From Rhabdothermincola sediminis (lineage in GTDB: Bacteria > Actinomycetota > Acidimicrobiia > Acidimicrobiales > Acidimicrobilacustridaceae): 64,000 nt of DNA. The notes under the pieces were generated by a model that worked only from the letters and a program-made list of their open reading frames with translations, was not told the origin of the DNA and did not search any database. The stretch covers positions 1 to 64,000 of the forward strand of contig NZ_JACFSZ010000014.1 in assembly GCF_014805525.1 (NCBI RefSeq). The letters run 5' to 3'. Positions within the stretch are counted from its first letter, which is position 1, and every line of letters starts with the position of its first letter. Below, piece by piece: positions 27,786 through 37,301 of the stretch. The position numbers and the translations under genes were made by a program.

Positions 27786-30274
27786 GTGTCACCCCTCTCG
27801 ATCCGCACGTCGGTGACCCGTTCGGAGGCGTCGATCAGCTCGGCCACCGGCACGCCCGGCTGGTTCACCGCGATCGCAGCAGACCCCCGGGGGATGCCGT
27901 TGTCGATGCGGATCTCGACGTTGATGCTCCCTCGGGGGGACTTGACCCGGACGACGGATCCCTCCTCGACGCCGAGACGATCGAAGTCGTAGCCGTTCAC
28001 CCGCAGGACGGTGCCGGGGGCAAGGGCTGACAAGGAGGCGGCGTGCTGGACGAGGACCCCCTCGTCGTAGAGCTTGCGGGTGGCCACGAGCCGCAACGAG
28101 TAGCTGTCGACCGGAGGGGGATCGGCGACCGGCGCCGGCAGATGCTCGAGCAGCAATGGGAGCTCGACCCCCCCGGCGACACCGCTGGCGGCGCGCGACG
28201 GCGCGAGACGACGGATCTCGTCCTGCGCGTCGTGCACGGAGGTGATGGCCAGGTCGGTTCCCAATCGCCGGGCGATCTCCGCCGCGATCACCCAGTCGGG
28301 CTGCGCGGTGCCCGGCGGAGTGACCCGCTGGCCCAGCGGCAGGCTCCTGCCCTCGAGATTGGTGGTGGACCCCGCCACCTCGGCGAAGCCCGCCGCCGGG
28401 AAGACCACACCCGCACGGCGAGACGAACGGGTGAGGAACTGGTCGACGGCGATCACGCTCGCTGCGCCGGCGAGCGCGTCCTCGGCGAGCTTGCGGTCCG
28501 GGAAGTCGGTGAGCGGATCAGCACCCAGCAGGATCAGAGCCCCGATCTCACCCGCCGCGGCTGCTCGGAGCATGCCGAGCGCGTCGAGCCCTCTGGCCTC
28601 GGGCACACCCGGCCAGTGAGTGGCGTACCAGGACCGACCCGCCTCCAGGCTGACCCGGCCCGGCAGCACGCCCGGCGCCAGACCCATCTCTAGAGCGCCG
28701 TGCACGTTCGCTCGCCGCAGGGCGCTGAGGAACCGCACCCCTGGTAGGCCTGACAGCAGCACGGAGGCGGCATCAGCGATGGCAGCCCCTGACTCGCCGA
28801 TGCTCTGTCGTCCCAGCACCACGGTGATCGGGCCCTGCGCCGCATCGAGGAGGGCTCTGGCCCGTGCGAGGCGGTCCGGGGCGACTCCGGCGACCTCACG
28901 GTCGGTGCCGAGGGCCCCGGTGAGGACCTTCGCCACCTCCGCCTGCTCCCCCGGGCGGGCGGGCAGCGACACCGCCGCGAGCGCCGTGAACCCGTTGGCG
29001 TGAGGGTGGCAGTCGATGACGGTCACGCCGTCGTTGACCACCGCGTGCCGAAGGCGCAGGAACAGGACCGGCAGCTCCTCCTTGAGATCGGGACAGAGGA
29101 GGATCACGCTGCCGCCGGGCGTGCACGCCTCGTCGATGGTGGCACGGGGCAAGCCGAGCACCAGTTCGGCCGGGAGGCCGTCGCCGAGCTGGGCGTCGAC
29201 GTTGTCGGTGCCGATGACCCCCTTGGCGAGCTTCGCCCAGGCGTAGGCGCTCTCATCGCTCAGCCGGGCACCGCCCAGCACCGCCACGCCAGCCGGTCCA
29301 CGAGCCTCGAGTGCAGAGCGGATGGCGCTTGCGGCCTGCTCGTAGGCGTCGTTCCATCGGGTGGGCACCAGCTCGTCCCCACGCCGCAGCAGCGGGACAC
29401 CGAGCCGATCCTCGTGGTTGACCGCCTGGAGGCTGTAGCGCCCCTTGTCGCACAACCAGCCCCAGTTGATGTCGTCGACGTCGAGCCCGACGTACCGCAG
29501 GACCTGGTTACGGGAGGACTGCACCGCCATGCGGCAGCCCACCGCGCAGCCCTGGCAGGTGGACTCCGTCTCCTCCAGGTCCCACGGGCGGGCCCGGAAC
29601 CGGTAGTCGACGGAGGTGAGCGCTCCCACCGGACAGATCTGCACCGTGTTGCCGCTGAAGTAGGAGGCGAACGGCTGACCGGGGAAGGTGTTCACCTCGG
29701 TGTTGCCACCACGGTTGATGAACTGGATCAGCGGATCACCGGCGACGGTGTCCGCGAACCGCGTGCAGCGATCGCACAGGATGCACCGCTCGCGATCGAG
29801 CAGCACCAAGTCGCTGATCGGGAGCGGCTTCTCGTAGTGCCGCTTCTCCTCGATGAACCGGCTCTCGCCCGGGCCATAGGCCATCGTCTGGTCCTGGAGG
29901 GGGCACTCGCCGCCCTTGTCGCACACCGGGCAGTCGAGCGGATGGTTGATGAGCAGGAACTCGAGTACCCCCTCCTGCGCCTTCTTGGCCACGTCGGACT
30001 CGGTCTCGACGACCATCCCCGGTGTGCAGGTGAGCATGCAGCTCGGCTGCAACGCCGCACCGCGGCCGGTATCGACCTCGACCAGGCACATCCGGCACAT
30101 GCCGACCGGGGTCATGCGGGGGTGGTAGCAGAACCGCGGGATGTAGATCCCATGGCGCTCGGCGGCCTCGATGAGCAGCTCGCCGTCGAGCGCCAGGAGC
30201 TCCTTGCCGTTGATGGTCACCGGCACACCCTCGGTGGCCTGCTCGCCCACGACGTCGCTGGTCTGGTCAGCCAT
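27782..30274 (-). CDS. nuoG: Complex I set 2, NADH-module Fe-S subunit NuoG
   Basis: 830 aa. The N-terminal domain binds a [2Fe-2S] (CRMCLVEVD, PSCMLTC) and [4Fe-4S] clusters (HPLDCPVCDKGGECPLQD, then CILCDRCTRF and CPVGALTS). The molybdopterin-like domain keeps CQGCAVGC and a later WLCDKGRY, the CxxCxxxC...C set that holds the off-path cluster N7 in E. coli and Thermus. NuoG wires NuoE/NuoF to the peripheral arm. The ATG at 30274 overlaps nuoF by 8 nt. No nuoG exists in set 1. Confidence 0.96.
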   Translation of the reverse strand: MADQTSDVVGEQATEGVPVTINGKELLALDGELLIEAAERHGIYIPRFCYHPRMTPVGMCRMCLVEVDTGRGAALQPSCMLTCTPGMVVETESDVAKKAQEGVLEFLLINHPLDCPVCDKGGECPLQDQTMAYGPGESRFIEEKRHYEKPLPISDLVLLDRERCILCDRCTRFADTVAGDPLIQFINRGGNTEVNTFPGQPFASYFSGNTVQICPVGALTSVDYRFRARPWDLEETESTCQGCAVGCRMAVQSSRNQVLRYVGLDVDDINWGWLCDKGRYSLQAVNHEDRLGVPLLRRGDELVPTRWNDAYEQAASAIRSALEARGPAGVAVLGGARLSDESAYAWAKLAKGVIGTDNVDAQLGDGLPAELVLGLPRATIDEACTPGGSVILLCPDLKEELPVLFLRLRHAVVNDGVTVIDCHPHANGFTALAAVSLPARPGEQAEVAKVLTGALGTDREVAGVAPDRLARARALLDAAQGPITVVLGRQSIGESGAAIADAASVLLSGLPGVRFLSALRRANVHGALEMGLAPGVLPGRVSLEAGRSWYATHWPGVPEARGLDALGMLRAAAAGEIGALILLGADPLTDFPDRKLAEDALAGAASVIAVDQFLTRSSRRAGVVFPAAGFAEVAGSTTNLEGRSLPLGQRVTPPGTAQPDWVIAAEIARRLGTDLAITSVHDAQDEIRRLAPSRAASGVAGGVELPLLLEHLPAPVADPPPVDSYSLRLVATRKLYDEGVLVQHAASLSALAPGTVLRVNGYDFDRLGVEEGSVVRVKSPRGSINVEIRIDNGIPRGSAAIAVNQPGVPVAELIDASERVTDVRIERGDT

Positions 30275-31652
30275 GGTGGCCTCCGAACGGCACCGGGGTC
30301 TCGAGCGCGGCGGGTCTCGCCGCACCGGAACCGGTGGCATCGACGGCGCCGCTGGCCTTCGGGTTGCGTGCGATGTGAGCCTCGAACTCGTGGCGGAAGC
30401 GCCGGATCGCCGATGCAACCGGTGAGACCGCTGAGGGCCCCAGCGGGCAGATGGTGGTCTGCTTCGGTGGCCACGTGATGCCCGGGCTGATGTTGTCAGC
30501 CACGTCCAGCAACAACTCCAGATCGCTCGCCCGTCCCTGACCGTCGAGGATGCGCTTGAGGATGCGTTCGAGCCAGGTCGTGCCTTCCCGGCACGGGGTG
30601 CACTTGCCGCAGGACTCGGCTGCGAAGAAGCGCACAACCCGGTGGCAGGCCCTGACCGCATCGGTGGTCTCGTCCATGACCACGATGGCTCCCGAGCCGA
30701 GCATCGATCCCGCCCGGTCGACCGTCACCTTCTCGAGCGGCAGGTCGAGGTGCTCCTCGAAGAACCACGGGGACGACGCGCCCCCGGGGATGAAGGCCTT
30801 GAGCTGGCGATCACCGCGGATGCCGCCCGCATAAACGGGTGCGTAGATCAGGTCGCGGAACGTGGTGACGCCGTACTCGACTTCGAACACCCCGGGGTTC
30901 GCGACGTGCCCTGACACCGCGAACAGGCGGGTGCCCTTCGACGTCTCCGCGCCGAGCGCGCTGAACGCCTCCGCCCCGTTGGCGACGATCCAGGGCACGT
31001 TCGACAGCGTCTCGATGTTGTTGACGATCGTCGGCTGCAGGTAGAGGCCCTTTGCTGCTGGGAAGTACGGCGGCTTCAGGCGAGGCATCCCGCGCTCGCC
31101 CTCCAGGCTCTCGATCAGGGCCGTCTCCTCCCCGACGATGTACGCGCCCGCTCCCCAGTGCAGGACGATGTCGAGGGAGAACTCGGAGCCCAGGATGTTG
31201 CGGCCGACGTAGCCAGCGGCATAGGCCTCGTTGAGTGCGGCCGCGATCCGCTCCTGTGCCAGAGCCATCTCGCCCCGCACGTACAGGAAGGCCTGGCTGC
31301 AACCGACGGCGTAGGAGGCGATCAGCACCCCTTCGATGATCTGGTGTGGGTCTCGCTCCATGAGCATGCGGTCCTTGTAGGTACCGGGCTCGCTCTCGTC
31401 GCCGTTGACCACCAGGTAGCGGGGCCACACCCCCGGTGGGCAGAACCCCCACTTCACACCGGCCGGGAACCCCGCGCCGCCACGTCCGAGCAGGCTCGCC
31501 GCCTTCACCTCCTCGACCACGGCTGCGGGTGGCATGGCCAGCGCCTTGCGCAAGGCCTGGTATCCACCCGTCGCCTCGTAACGAGCCAGCGTGTGAGCGT
31601 CGTCGTAGCGGAAGCGGCTGGTGACGATCTTCGGTGCGTCGGTGATCGCCAT
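30267..31652 (-). CDS. nuoF: Complex I set 2, NADH/FMN-binding subunit NuoF
   Basis: 461 aa. GRGGAGFPAGVKW and NGDESEPGTYKDR form the FMN/NADH site, and SCGKCTPCREGT plus TICPLGPS provide the N3 [4Fe-4S] ligands. It takes hydride from NADH. The ATG at 31652 overlaps the nuoE stop (TGATG); a GTG one codon earlier is also possible. The only nuoF in the window. Confidence 0.97.
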   Translation of the reverse strand: MAITDAPKIVTSRFRYDDAHTLARYEATGGYQALRKALAMPPAAVVEEVKAASLLGRGGAGFPAGVKWGFCPPGVWPRYLVVNGDESEPGTYKDRMLMERDPHQIIEGVLIASYAVGCSQAFLYVRGEMALAQERIAAALNEAYAAGYVGRNILGSEFSLDIVLHWGAGAYIVGEETALIESLEGERGMPRLKPPYFPAAKGLYLQPTIVNNIETLSNVPWIVANGAEAFSALGAETSKGTRLFAVSGHVANPGVFEVEYGVTTFRDLIYAPVYAGGIRGDRQLKAFIPGGASSPWFFEEHLDLPLEKVTVDRAGSMLGSGAIVVMDETTDAVRACHRVVRFFAAESCGKCTPCREGTTWLERILKRILDGQGRASDLELLLDVADNISPGITWPPKQTTICPLGPSAVSPVASAIRRFRHEFEAHIARNPKASGAVDATGSGAARPAALETPVPFGGHHG

Positions 31653-32269
31653 CACGCCGCTCCCCCGGTCGAGGCGCCCTTCATCCAGGCGGGCTCGGCA
31701 CCGCTCGACGGATCGGCCGGGCCAGCCGCTCGATCGGCGGGGATGCGCTGGCGGACGGTGGCCAGCGTGCCGTGCGGTGGCACGTCCTCGGCTCGCCCCG
31801 CTCGCAGGTCGTCACAGAGCTGGTCGAAGGCCTCCGGGGTCATCCGGTAGCGGTAGCGGTAGTTGACCTGGAGACACGGAGCCTCGGTGCACGCGGCGAT
31901 GCAGGTGACCCCCTCGAGGGTGATGGCACCGTCGGCGGTGGTCTGACCCGCCCGGACGCCGAGCTGCTCCTCGGCATGGTGGAGCAGCTCATCGGCGCCG
32001 AGCAGCATGCAAGCGATGTCGGTGCAGATGTTCACCACGTAACGCCCCACCGGCTCGAGCTTGAACATCTCGTAGAAGCTGGCCGTTCCGAGCACCTGCG
32101 CGGGCGTGCAGCCCACGAGCTGCGCGACGTGCTCCATGGCGTCCTCCGCCAGGTAACCGTCCTGCTCCTGAGCCAAGTGGAGCAACGGGATCAGCGCGGA
32201 CCGTCGCCGCGGGTACCGGGAGAGGATCTCCCGGGCGATCGCCTCGTTCTCCGGGGACAGCCGTGCCAT
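31652..32269 (-). CDS. nuoE: Complex I set 2, [2Fe-2S] subunit NuoE
   Basis: 205 aa. The N1a ligands follow the thioredoxin-like pattern C-x4-C (CTDIAC) and C-x3-C (CIAAC), and LGTASFYEMF precedes them. It pairs with NuoF. The final 30 residues are low-complexity. Overlaps nuoD2 and nuoF by single bases, so the NADH module is inserted between nuoD and nuoH as usual. Confidence 0.96.
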   Translation of the reverse strand: MARLSPENEAIAREILSRYPRRRSALIPLLHLAQEQDGYLAEDAMEHVAQLVGCTPAQVLGTASFYEMFKLEPVGRYVVNICTDIACMLLGADELLHHAEEQLGVRAGQTTADGAITLEGVTCIAACTEAPCLQVNYRYRYRMTPEAFDQLCDDLRAGRAEDVPPHGTLATVRQRIPADRAAGPADPSSGAEPAWMKGASTGGAA

Positions 32270-33615
32270 CAGCGATCGACCTCGCCCATGATCGGGTCGA
32301 CCGAGGAGATCACGGCCACCGCGTCGGCGACCAGGCCTCCGTGCATGAGATGGGGCAAGGCCTGGATGTTGTAGAAGCTCGGGGCCCGGATGTGCATCCG
32401 GTAGGGGCGCGACGAGCCGTCGCTCACGATGTAGCAGCCGAGCTCGCCTCTCGGAGATTCGACCGCCGCGTACGCCTCGCCCTCGGGAACCTTGAACCCC
32501 TCGGTGAAGATCTTGAAGTGGTGGATCAGCGCCTCCATCGACTCGTCGATCCGAGCGCGCGGTGGTGGCGTGACCTTCTTGTCCTGGATCCGGTAGTCAC
32601 CGCCGGGCATGCGGTCGAGGACCTGGTGCACGATGCGGATCGACTCACGAATCTCGTTGAGGCGGATCGCGTACCGGTCGAACGAGTCACCGAAGGTGCC
32701 GACGACCACGTCGAAGTCGACCTCGTCGTACGCCAGGTAGGGCATGTCGCGGCGCAGGTCCCACGCGTAGCCGGTCGACCGCAGGATGGGGCCGGTGACC
32801 CCCAACGCCAGACACTCCTCGGCGGTGATCACGCCGACACCTTGCAGACGCTCCCGCCAGATGGGTTGCCCGGTCATCAGCGTGTCGTACTCCTCGAGTC
32901 GCGGTGGGATCATCTCGAGCAGCCGGAGCACCCCGTCACGCCAACCCGATGGGAGATCAGCGGCCACGCCTCCGGGTCGGATGTAGTTGTGGTTCATCCG
33001 CAACCCCGTCACCGTCTGGAAGAAGCGGAGGACCTCCTCGCGCTCGCGCCAGCCGTAGAGCATCATCGAGACCGCGCCCAGGTCCATGCCGTTGGTGGCC
33101 AGGAACAGCAGGTGTGAGGCGATGCGGTTGAGCTCGGTCATCAACATGCGGATCCAAACGGCACGGGGGGGAACCTCGATCCCGAGGAGCTTCTCCACGC
33201 ACATCGAGAACACGAGCTCGTTGAACAGCGGCGACGCGTAGTCCATGCGGGTCACGTTGGTGGGGCCCTGGAGGTAGGTGAGCTCCTCGCCGGTCCACTC
33301 CATCCCGGTGTGCAGGTAGCCGATGACCGGCTTGCATCGCAGCACGGTTTCGCCTTGCAGCTCGAGCATGAGCCGCAGCACGCCATGCGTGCTGGGATGC
33401 TGCGGCCCCATGTTGATGATCATGGTCTCGTCTTCAGGTGCCCGCTCGAGCTCGGCATGCGCAGCGGCATCAGCCTCCGACAACCGCAACACCGCGCCCT
33501 GCTCCCGCAGACGCTCCGCTGCGGCCGCCATACCGCGGCTCGTGAGTTCCTGGCTGCCTTCGGAGGTGAACGCCACGTCCGCCTCGGCGGCGAGTTGTCG
33601 GTCGATCGAGCTCAT
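32269..33615 (-). CDS. nuoD: Complex I set 2, quinone-site subunit NuoD (canonical)
   Basis: 448 aa from the ATG at 33615; a TTG at 33624 would overlap nuoC2 as TTGA. It shows GPQHPSTHG, HTGMEWTGEE, VTRMDYASPLFNE with the quinone tyrosine (Y126), MEALIHHFKIFTEGF and a C-terminal SVDPIMGEVDR. It therefore has every pocket residue that NuoD1 has changed, but carries Thr (T103) where NuoD1 and mammals have the methylatable arginine. The N-terminal 60 residues are an Ala/Glu-rich extension. Confidence 0.95.
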   Translation of the reverse strand: MSSIDRQLAAEADVAFTSEGSQELTSRGMAAAAERLREQGAVLRLSEADAAAHAELERAPEDETMIINMGPQHPSTHGVLRLMLELQGETVLRCKPVIGYLHTGMEWTGEELTYLQGPTNVTRMDYASPLFNELVFSMCVEKLLGIEVPPRAVWIRMLMTELNRIASHLLFLATNGMDLGAVSMMLYGWREREEVLRFFQTVTGLRMNHNYIRPGGVAADLPSGWRDGVLRLLEMIPPRLEEYDTLMTGQPIWRERLQGVGVITAEECLALGVTGPILRSTGYAWDLRRDMPYLAYDEVDFDVVVGTFGDSFDRYAIRLNEIRESIRIVHQVLDRMPGGDYRIQDKKVTPPPRARIDESMEALIHHFKIFTEGFKVPEGEAYAAVESPRGELGCYIVSDGSSRPYRMHIRAPSFYNIQALPHLMHGGLVADAVAVISSVDPIMGEVDR

Positions 33616-33620
33616 GGACG

Positions 33621-34166
33621 TCAACGGTTCGAGGGTGCGCCTTTGAACTGGACGGGGATGCGACCGGACTCGTAGTCCTTGCGAAGCGGATGACCGATCC
33701 AGTCCTCGGGCATGAGGATGCGAGTCAGGTCAGGGTGGCCGTCGAAGGTGATGCCGAAAAGGTCGAAGACTTCACGCTCCGGAGCCTCGGTACCCGGATA
33801 GAGGTCCCACAGGCTGGGTAGCACCGGATCGTCGGCCGGAACCTGGCAGCGCACGCGGATGCGGCGCCGTCTCCGGGGGTCGAGGAGGTTCACGATCACC
33901 TCGAAGCGCTCCGGGACCACGCCGGCGGGCAGGTCCGAGCGCCCGGGGTGGGTGAGGTAGTCGGCTGCGGTGAGATCCACACAGACCACGAAGCCGTCGT
34001 CGTGCAGCGCCCTGACGAGATCGAGGTACCGGGACCGATCGACGTGCAGCACCTGATCGCCGAACGCGGTCGTGACCGGCATCCCGTAGAGGGTCGCCGG
34101 CTCGGTCGGATGCTCGAGCTGCTCGGCCTGCTCAGCCGTCAGGGCCTGTTCGGACTCCTCGGCCAC
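33621..34166 (-). CDS. nuoC: Complex I set 2, hydrophilic subunit NuoC
   Basis: 181 aa. GTEAPEREVFDLFGITFDGHPD is the NuoC signature (here split by position about 120-142), followed by MPEDWIGHPLRKDY. The GTG at 34166 follows the nuoB2 stop by two bases and has GGGAGGT eight bases upstream, a strong SD inside nuoB2. Structural subunit of the peripheral arm. Confidence 0.94.
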   Translation of the reverse strand: MAEESEQALTAEQAEQLEHPTEPATLYGMPVTTAFGDQVLHVDRSRYLDLVRALHDDGFVVCVDLTAADYLTHPGRSDLPAGVVPERFEVIVNLLDPRRRRRIRVRCQVPADDPVLPSLWDLYPGTEAPEREVFDLFGITFDGHPDLTRILMPEDWIGHPLRKDYESGRIPVQFKGAPSNR

Positions 34167-34168
34167 GG

Positions 34169-34741
34169 TCAGGACCTCCCGAGCACCACGCGGGTCTGTG
34201 TCTGCCCATCGCGCTGTTCGACCACCACGCCGGCTCCCTGCCCCGGCCGGCGGGTGATCTCGCCGGTCAGGATCTTGTGGTGGAGCGTCAGGATGGCGTG
34301 CATGAGGGTCTCCGGCCCGGGTGGGCACCCAGGGGCGTAGACATCCACGGGGACGACCTGGTCGACGCCCTGCACCAGTGCGTAGTTGTTGAACATGCCT
34401 CCGGTCGACGCACACACCCCCATCGAGATGACCCACTTCGGCTCCATCATCTGGTCGTAGACCTGCCGAAGGACGGGGGCCATCTTCTGGGACACCCGGC
34501 CGGCGACGATCATCAGGTCGGCCTGCCGAGGTGACGCGCGGAACACCTCCATGCCGTAGCGGGCGAGGTCGTAGTGAGGGCCCCCGGTGGCCATCATCTC
34601 GATCGCGCAGCACGCCAGGCCGAAGGTCGCGGGAAAGACGCTGCGGGCCCGGGCCCACTTGACCAGCCCTTCCAACGTCCCCGTGAGCAGGTTGTGCTGG
34701 AGCCCGGCCAACCCCTCCTCGCGAAATCCCCCGCCAGCCAT
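34169..34741 (-). CDS. nuoB: Complex I set 2, N2-cluster subunit NuoB
   Basis: 190 aa. The N2 ligands are present in [24 protein letters not shown] and [12 protein letters not shown]. Compared with NuoB1 it has a longer C-terminal tail. TGATG overlap with nuoA2. Confidence 0.96.
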   Translation of the reverse strand: MAGGGFREEGLAGLQHNLLTGTLEGLVKWARARSVFPATFGLACCAIEMMATGGPHYDLARYGMEVFRASPRQADLMIVAGRVSQKMAPVLRQVYDQMMEPKWVISMGVCASTGGMFNNYALVQGVDQVVPVDVYAPGCPPGPETLMHAILTLHHKILTGEITRRPGQGAGVVVEQRDGQTQTRVVLGRS

Positions 34742-35208
34742 CAGGCTGCCTCGCTGGCCACAGCGGGCTGTCGGCCTTCGGTGCCGACCCGCCGGACGGT
34801 GGTCGCGGCCGTGCGGGTCGGGCTCACCAGCTCGGACGGGCGCTCACGGCGGACCGGGCCCCACTCGAGCGCCCCTTTGGCGATCAGGTACACGAACGAC
34901 TCGAAGACCGCGAGGGCGAAGATCACCACTGCGGCGATCCCGAAGCCGCCGAGGTCTCGGAACGCCAGCGCGAACGGGAAGAAGAAGATGATCTCGATGT
35001 CGAAGACGATGAAGATCATCGCGACGAGGAAGAACTTCACCGGGAACCGCTCAGGAGGCTCCCGGCTCGGGATGATGCCGCACTCGTACGGCGCGATCTT
35101 GGGAGGTGTCGGCTTCGGGGGGACGAGCAGGCGCTGCGCCGCCCGGCTGATCGCGCCGAAGAGGACTGCCAGGACGAGCAGGGCGAAGATCGGCAGGTAC
35201 TGGGCCAT
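34741..35208 (-). CDS. nuoA: Complex I set 2, membrane subunit NuoA
   Basis: 155 aa, three TM segments, with APYECGIIP and [15 protein letters not shown] 35-residue hydrophilic tail follows the last TM. It starts 3 nt after the unrecognised membrane protein gene at 35212, so the 14-gene operon is directly attached to the bc-complex genes. Confidence 0.95.
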   Translation of the reverse strand: MAQYLPIFALLVLAVLFGAISRAAQRLLVPPKPTPPKIAPYECGIIPSREPPERFPVKFFLVAMIFIVFDIEIIFFFPFALAFRDLGGFGIAAVVIFALAVFESFVYLIAKGALEWGPVRRERPSELVSPTRTAATTVRRVGTEGRQPAVASEAA

Positions 35209-35211
35209 CGT

Positions 35212-36180
35212 TCAGGCCCCCTTCGCCGCCTCGAGGTTCTTGGCGAGCGTCTTGTCGCGGTAGTGCAGTACGAGGGCGAAGAAGATGAACAGCGACAAGG
35301 AGATCACGAAGTAGAGGAAGGGGATCAGCCGCACGTTGCCGAGGTCACGTACCAGCACCACCGAAACGACCGGTGCGTTGCGGTCGACGACGGGCAGCGG
35401 CGGCGCCTCACCCGGCCGAGCTTGCTGGGGAACCACCGCCTGCACCTGCACCACCGCGAAATGGGTGGGGTGCTTGAGGGTCAGCGTGTTGCGCACCTTG
35501 AGCCAGATCCGGCACAGCGGCTCGTCCGGGAGGAACTTGCCACCCTTGGCCTTCGGGCACTCCTGAGCCAGGTTCGGCTTGCCGCCGTAGTCGAAGGTGT
35601 CGAGCTTCTTGTAGGCCGTGGCGTCGGGGAAGAAGTTCGCGGCCTTCAGCGCGGCGTCGGCGGCCGCTTGTGCCTCGCCGGCGGATGCGGAGGAGACCAG
35701 ACGCCAACCGCCGAGTGCCTCCTTCTGCAGGTACTGGGCCACCAGATCGGGATGTGAGTTCTGCAGATCCGACAGCGTCGCGCCGTTCGGGAAGTCAGCC
35801 GCCACCTCGGGGTGCTCCGCCAGGATCCGATCGGCCGCGGGGAGATCCTGGGGCAAGGGGAGTCGCGCCAGCTCCGCCGTCTTCGGCGGCGCTGGATCCT
35901 GTGGGTCGTCGACGTAGATCTCGACCGGCTTCCACGAGGGATTCGTCCCTCGGGGCCCGATACCCGGTGGGACGATCCACCAGATCAGCGTGAGGATCAC
36001 GAGGAACCCGGTGAGGCCGGCGAGGGACAACAGCAGGCCTAGGCGCGCGCCGAGGTTGGTGCCCAGCAAGAGGTACACCGATCCCATCAGGACGGCCACG
36101 CCGACGGCGACGACGAGGACCCCCCGGATGTGAGGGTCCCAGGCGATGCCGGCGAACACAGTGAGGAGGTTCACGCTCAC
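35212..36180 (-). CDS. Unrecognised membrane protein between the bc-complex and complex I genes
   Basis: 322 aa. I do not recognise a family. TM1 (about 19-39) and TM2 (about 45-70) are followed by a hydrophilic domain of about 210 residues rich in Ala/Pro with only two cysteines (in LAQECPKAK and EPLCRIW), then one C-terminal TM (about 285-305) and a basic end. No cofactor motif is seen. It overlaps the cytochrome c gene by GTGA and precedes nuoA2 by 3 nt, so it is translated with respiratory subunits. An accessory or assembly subunit of the bc complex or a bc-complex I link is a guess from position only. Confidence 0.75.
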   Translation of the reverse strand: MSVNLLTVFAGIAWDPHIRGVLVVAVGVAVLMGSVYLLLGTNLGARLGLLLSLAGLTGFLVILTLIWWIVPPGIGPRGTNPSWKPVEIYVDDPQDPAPPKTAELARLPLPQDLPAADRILAEHPEVAADFPNGATLSDLQNSHPDLVAQYLQKEALGGWRLVSSASAGEAQAAADAALKAANFFPDATAYKKLDTFDYGGKPNLAQECPKAKGGKFLPDEPLCRIWLKVRNTLTLKHPTHFAVVQVQAVVPQQARPGEAPPLPVVDRNAPVVSVVLVRDLGNVRLIPFLYFVISLSLFIFFALVLHYRDKTLAKNLEAAKGA

Positions 36181-37301
36181 AAGCTCCGCTCGTACTGGAC
36201 GACCGCGGCGATCTGCTCCTCGGTGAGCATCACCTGGTCAGGGGACATCGGGTAGATCTTCGGGCCCGGGATGTTGGGTGGGGTGACGTTGGGGTTGACC
36301 CCGAACCCCGGCATCTGGCCGGCCCCGGACAGGCCGCTGGTGCCGTAGGACTTGCCTGCCACACCGCCGACGGAGACGAACTCGATCTGCTGCGCGGCGG
36401 TCGGGAACTGCCGGAGGGAACGACCGCCGGTGAGGTTCCACCCGAAGGCGCCGCCGCCCGGAACGCCCGGTTGGCCGTAGGACCACCCGTCGGTGTGGCA
36501 GCGTCCGCAGGAGTAGGCCCCACCGGCGAACTTGGTGTAGAGGCCCATGTTGAAGATCGCCTCGCCGAGCGTGGCGAACTGCCCGCCCGGGACGGTGCAC
36601 TTGCCGTCCGCGTCGGGCGCGCAGGTGTCGGCGAGCTCCTTCTCGACCTCGGCCCGGGCCTCCGGACCCGAAAGCTGGATGCTCTGCAGGTAGTCGATGA
36701 TGTTGTCGATCTGCTGATCGGTGAGCGGGCCCCCGCCCGCTGCCCCCCACGCGGGCATGGGGGAGAAGCCACGGCCGTAGATCAGGATGTTGCGTACCTC
36801 ATCGCGCGAGTAGCGGAACAGCACGGTGTTCAGTGCGGGAGCCTGCCAGCTCACCTGGGCCACGAAGTCTCCGTTCGGAGCGGTGATGGTGTAGTTCGCA
36901 GCACCACCCACACCCTTCGGACCGTGGCACGCCGCGCACTGGGCGCCGGTGTTGTACAGCTCTTCGCCCCGCTTGATGAACGTCTCGTTGTAGGCCTCGA
37001 CGCGGCCCTCCATCCGCCCTGGCTCCGCCAACCAGTACAGCGGCAGCGTCACCCCGATCACCGCGAGCGTCGCCAATCCGAGGGCGAGCGTGCGGTCGAG
37101 CTTCGTGGTCTCGAGCGTGTCGTCGTCGTAGTAGGGCTTGCGGTTGGCGGCGAGCTCGATCTCCGAGCCGACCTCGCGGCGACCCTTGCGCATGTTGGCG
37201 ACGACCGCGACGACGAAGCCGATCGACAGGATGACCGCGATCACGTAGCCGATCGCTCGCTGCGTGTTGGCCAGGACGATCTGGCCGGAGAGGACCTCCA
37301 T
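36177..37301 (-). CDS. Membrane-anchored dihaem cytochrome c subunit of the bc complex
   Basis: 374 aa. Two TM helices near the N-terminus (about 17-37 and 70-91) carry two cytochrome c domains outside the membrane, with haem motifs CAACH (122-126) and CGRCH (265-269). Likely axial methionines are in FSPMPAWG (M182) and GQMPGFG. A dihaem c subunit attached to a menaquinol:cytochrome c complex is the actinobacterial QcrC role, but QcrC usually has its anchor at the C-terminus and the protein here has two N-terminal helices. TGATG overlap with the Rieske gene. Confidence 0.9.
   Translation of the reverse strand: MEVLSGQIVLANTQRAIGYVIAVILSIGFVVAVVANMRKGRREVGSEIELAANRKPYYDDDTLETTKLDRTLALGLATLAVIGVTLPLYWLAEPGRMEGRVEAYNETFIKRGEELYNTGAQCAACHGPKGVGGAANYTITAPNGDFVAQVSWQAPALNTVLFRYSRDEVRNILIYGRGFSPMPAWGAAGGGPLTDQQIDNIIDYLQSIQLSGPEARAEVEKELADTCAPDADGKCTVPGGQFATLGEAIFNMGLYTKFAGGAYSCGRCHTDGWSYGQPGVPGGGAFGWNLTGGRSLRQFPTAAQQIEFVSVGGVAGKSYGTSGLSGAGQMPGFGVNPNVTPPNIPGPKIYPMSPDQVMLTEEQIAAVVQYERSL

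Noticed and set aside
27782-30661. 959-aa version of NuoG
   Set aside because: The first 129 residues are the out-of-frame reading of nuoF; ATG 30274 gives the family-like start before PVTINGKELLALDG.
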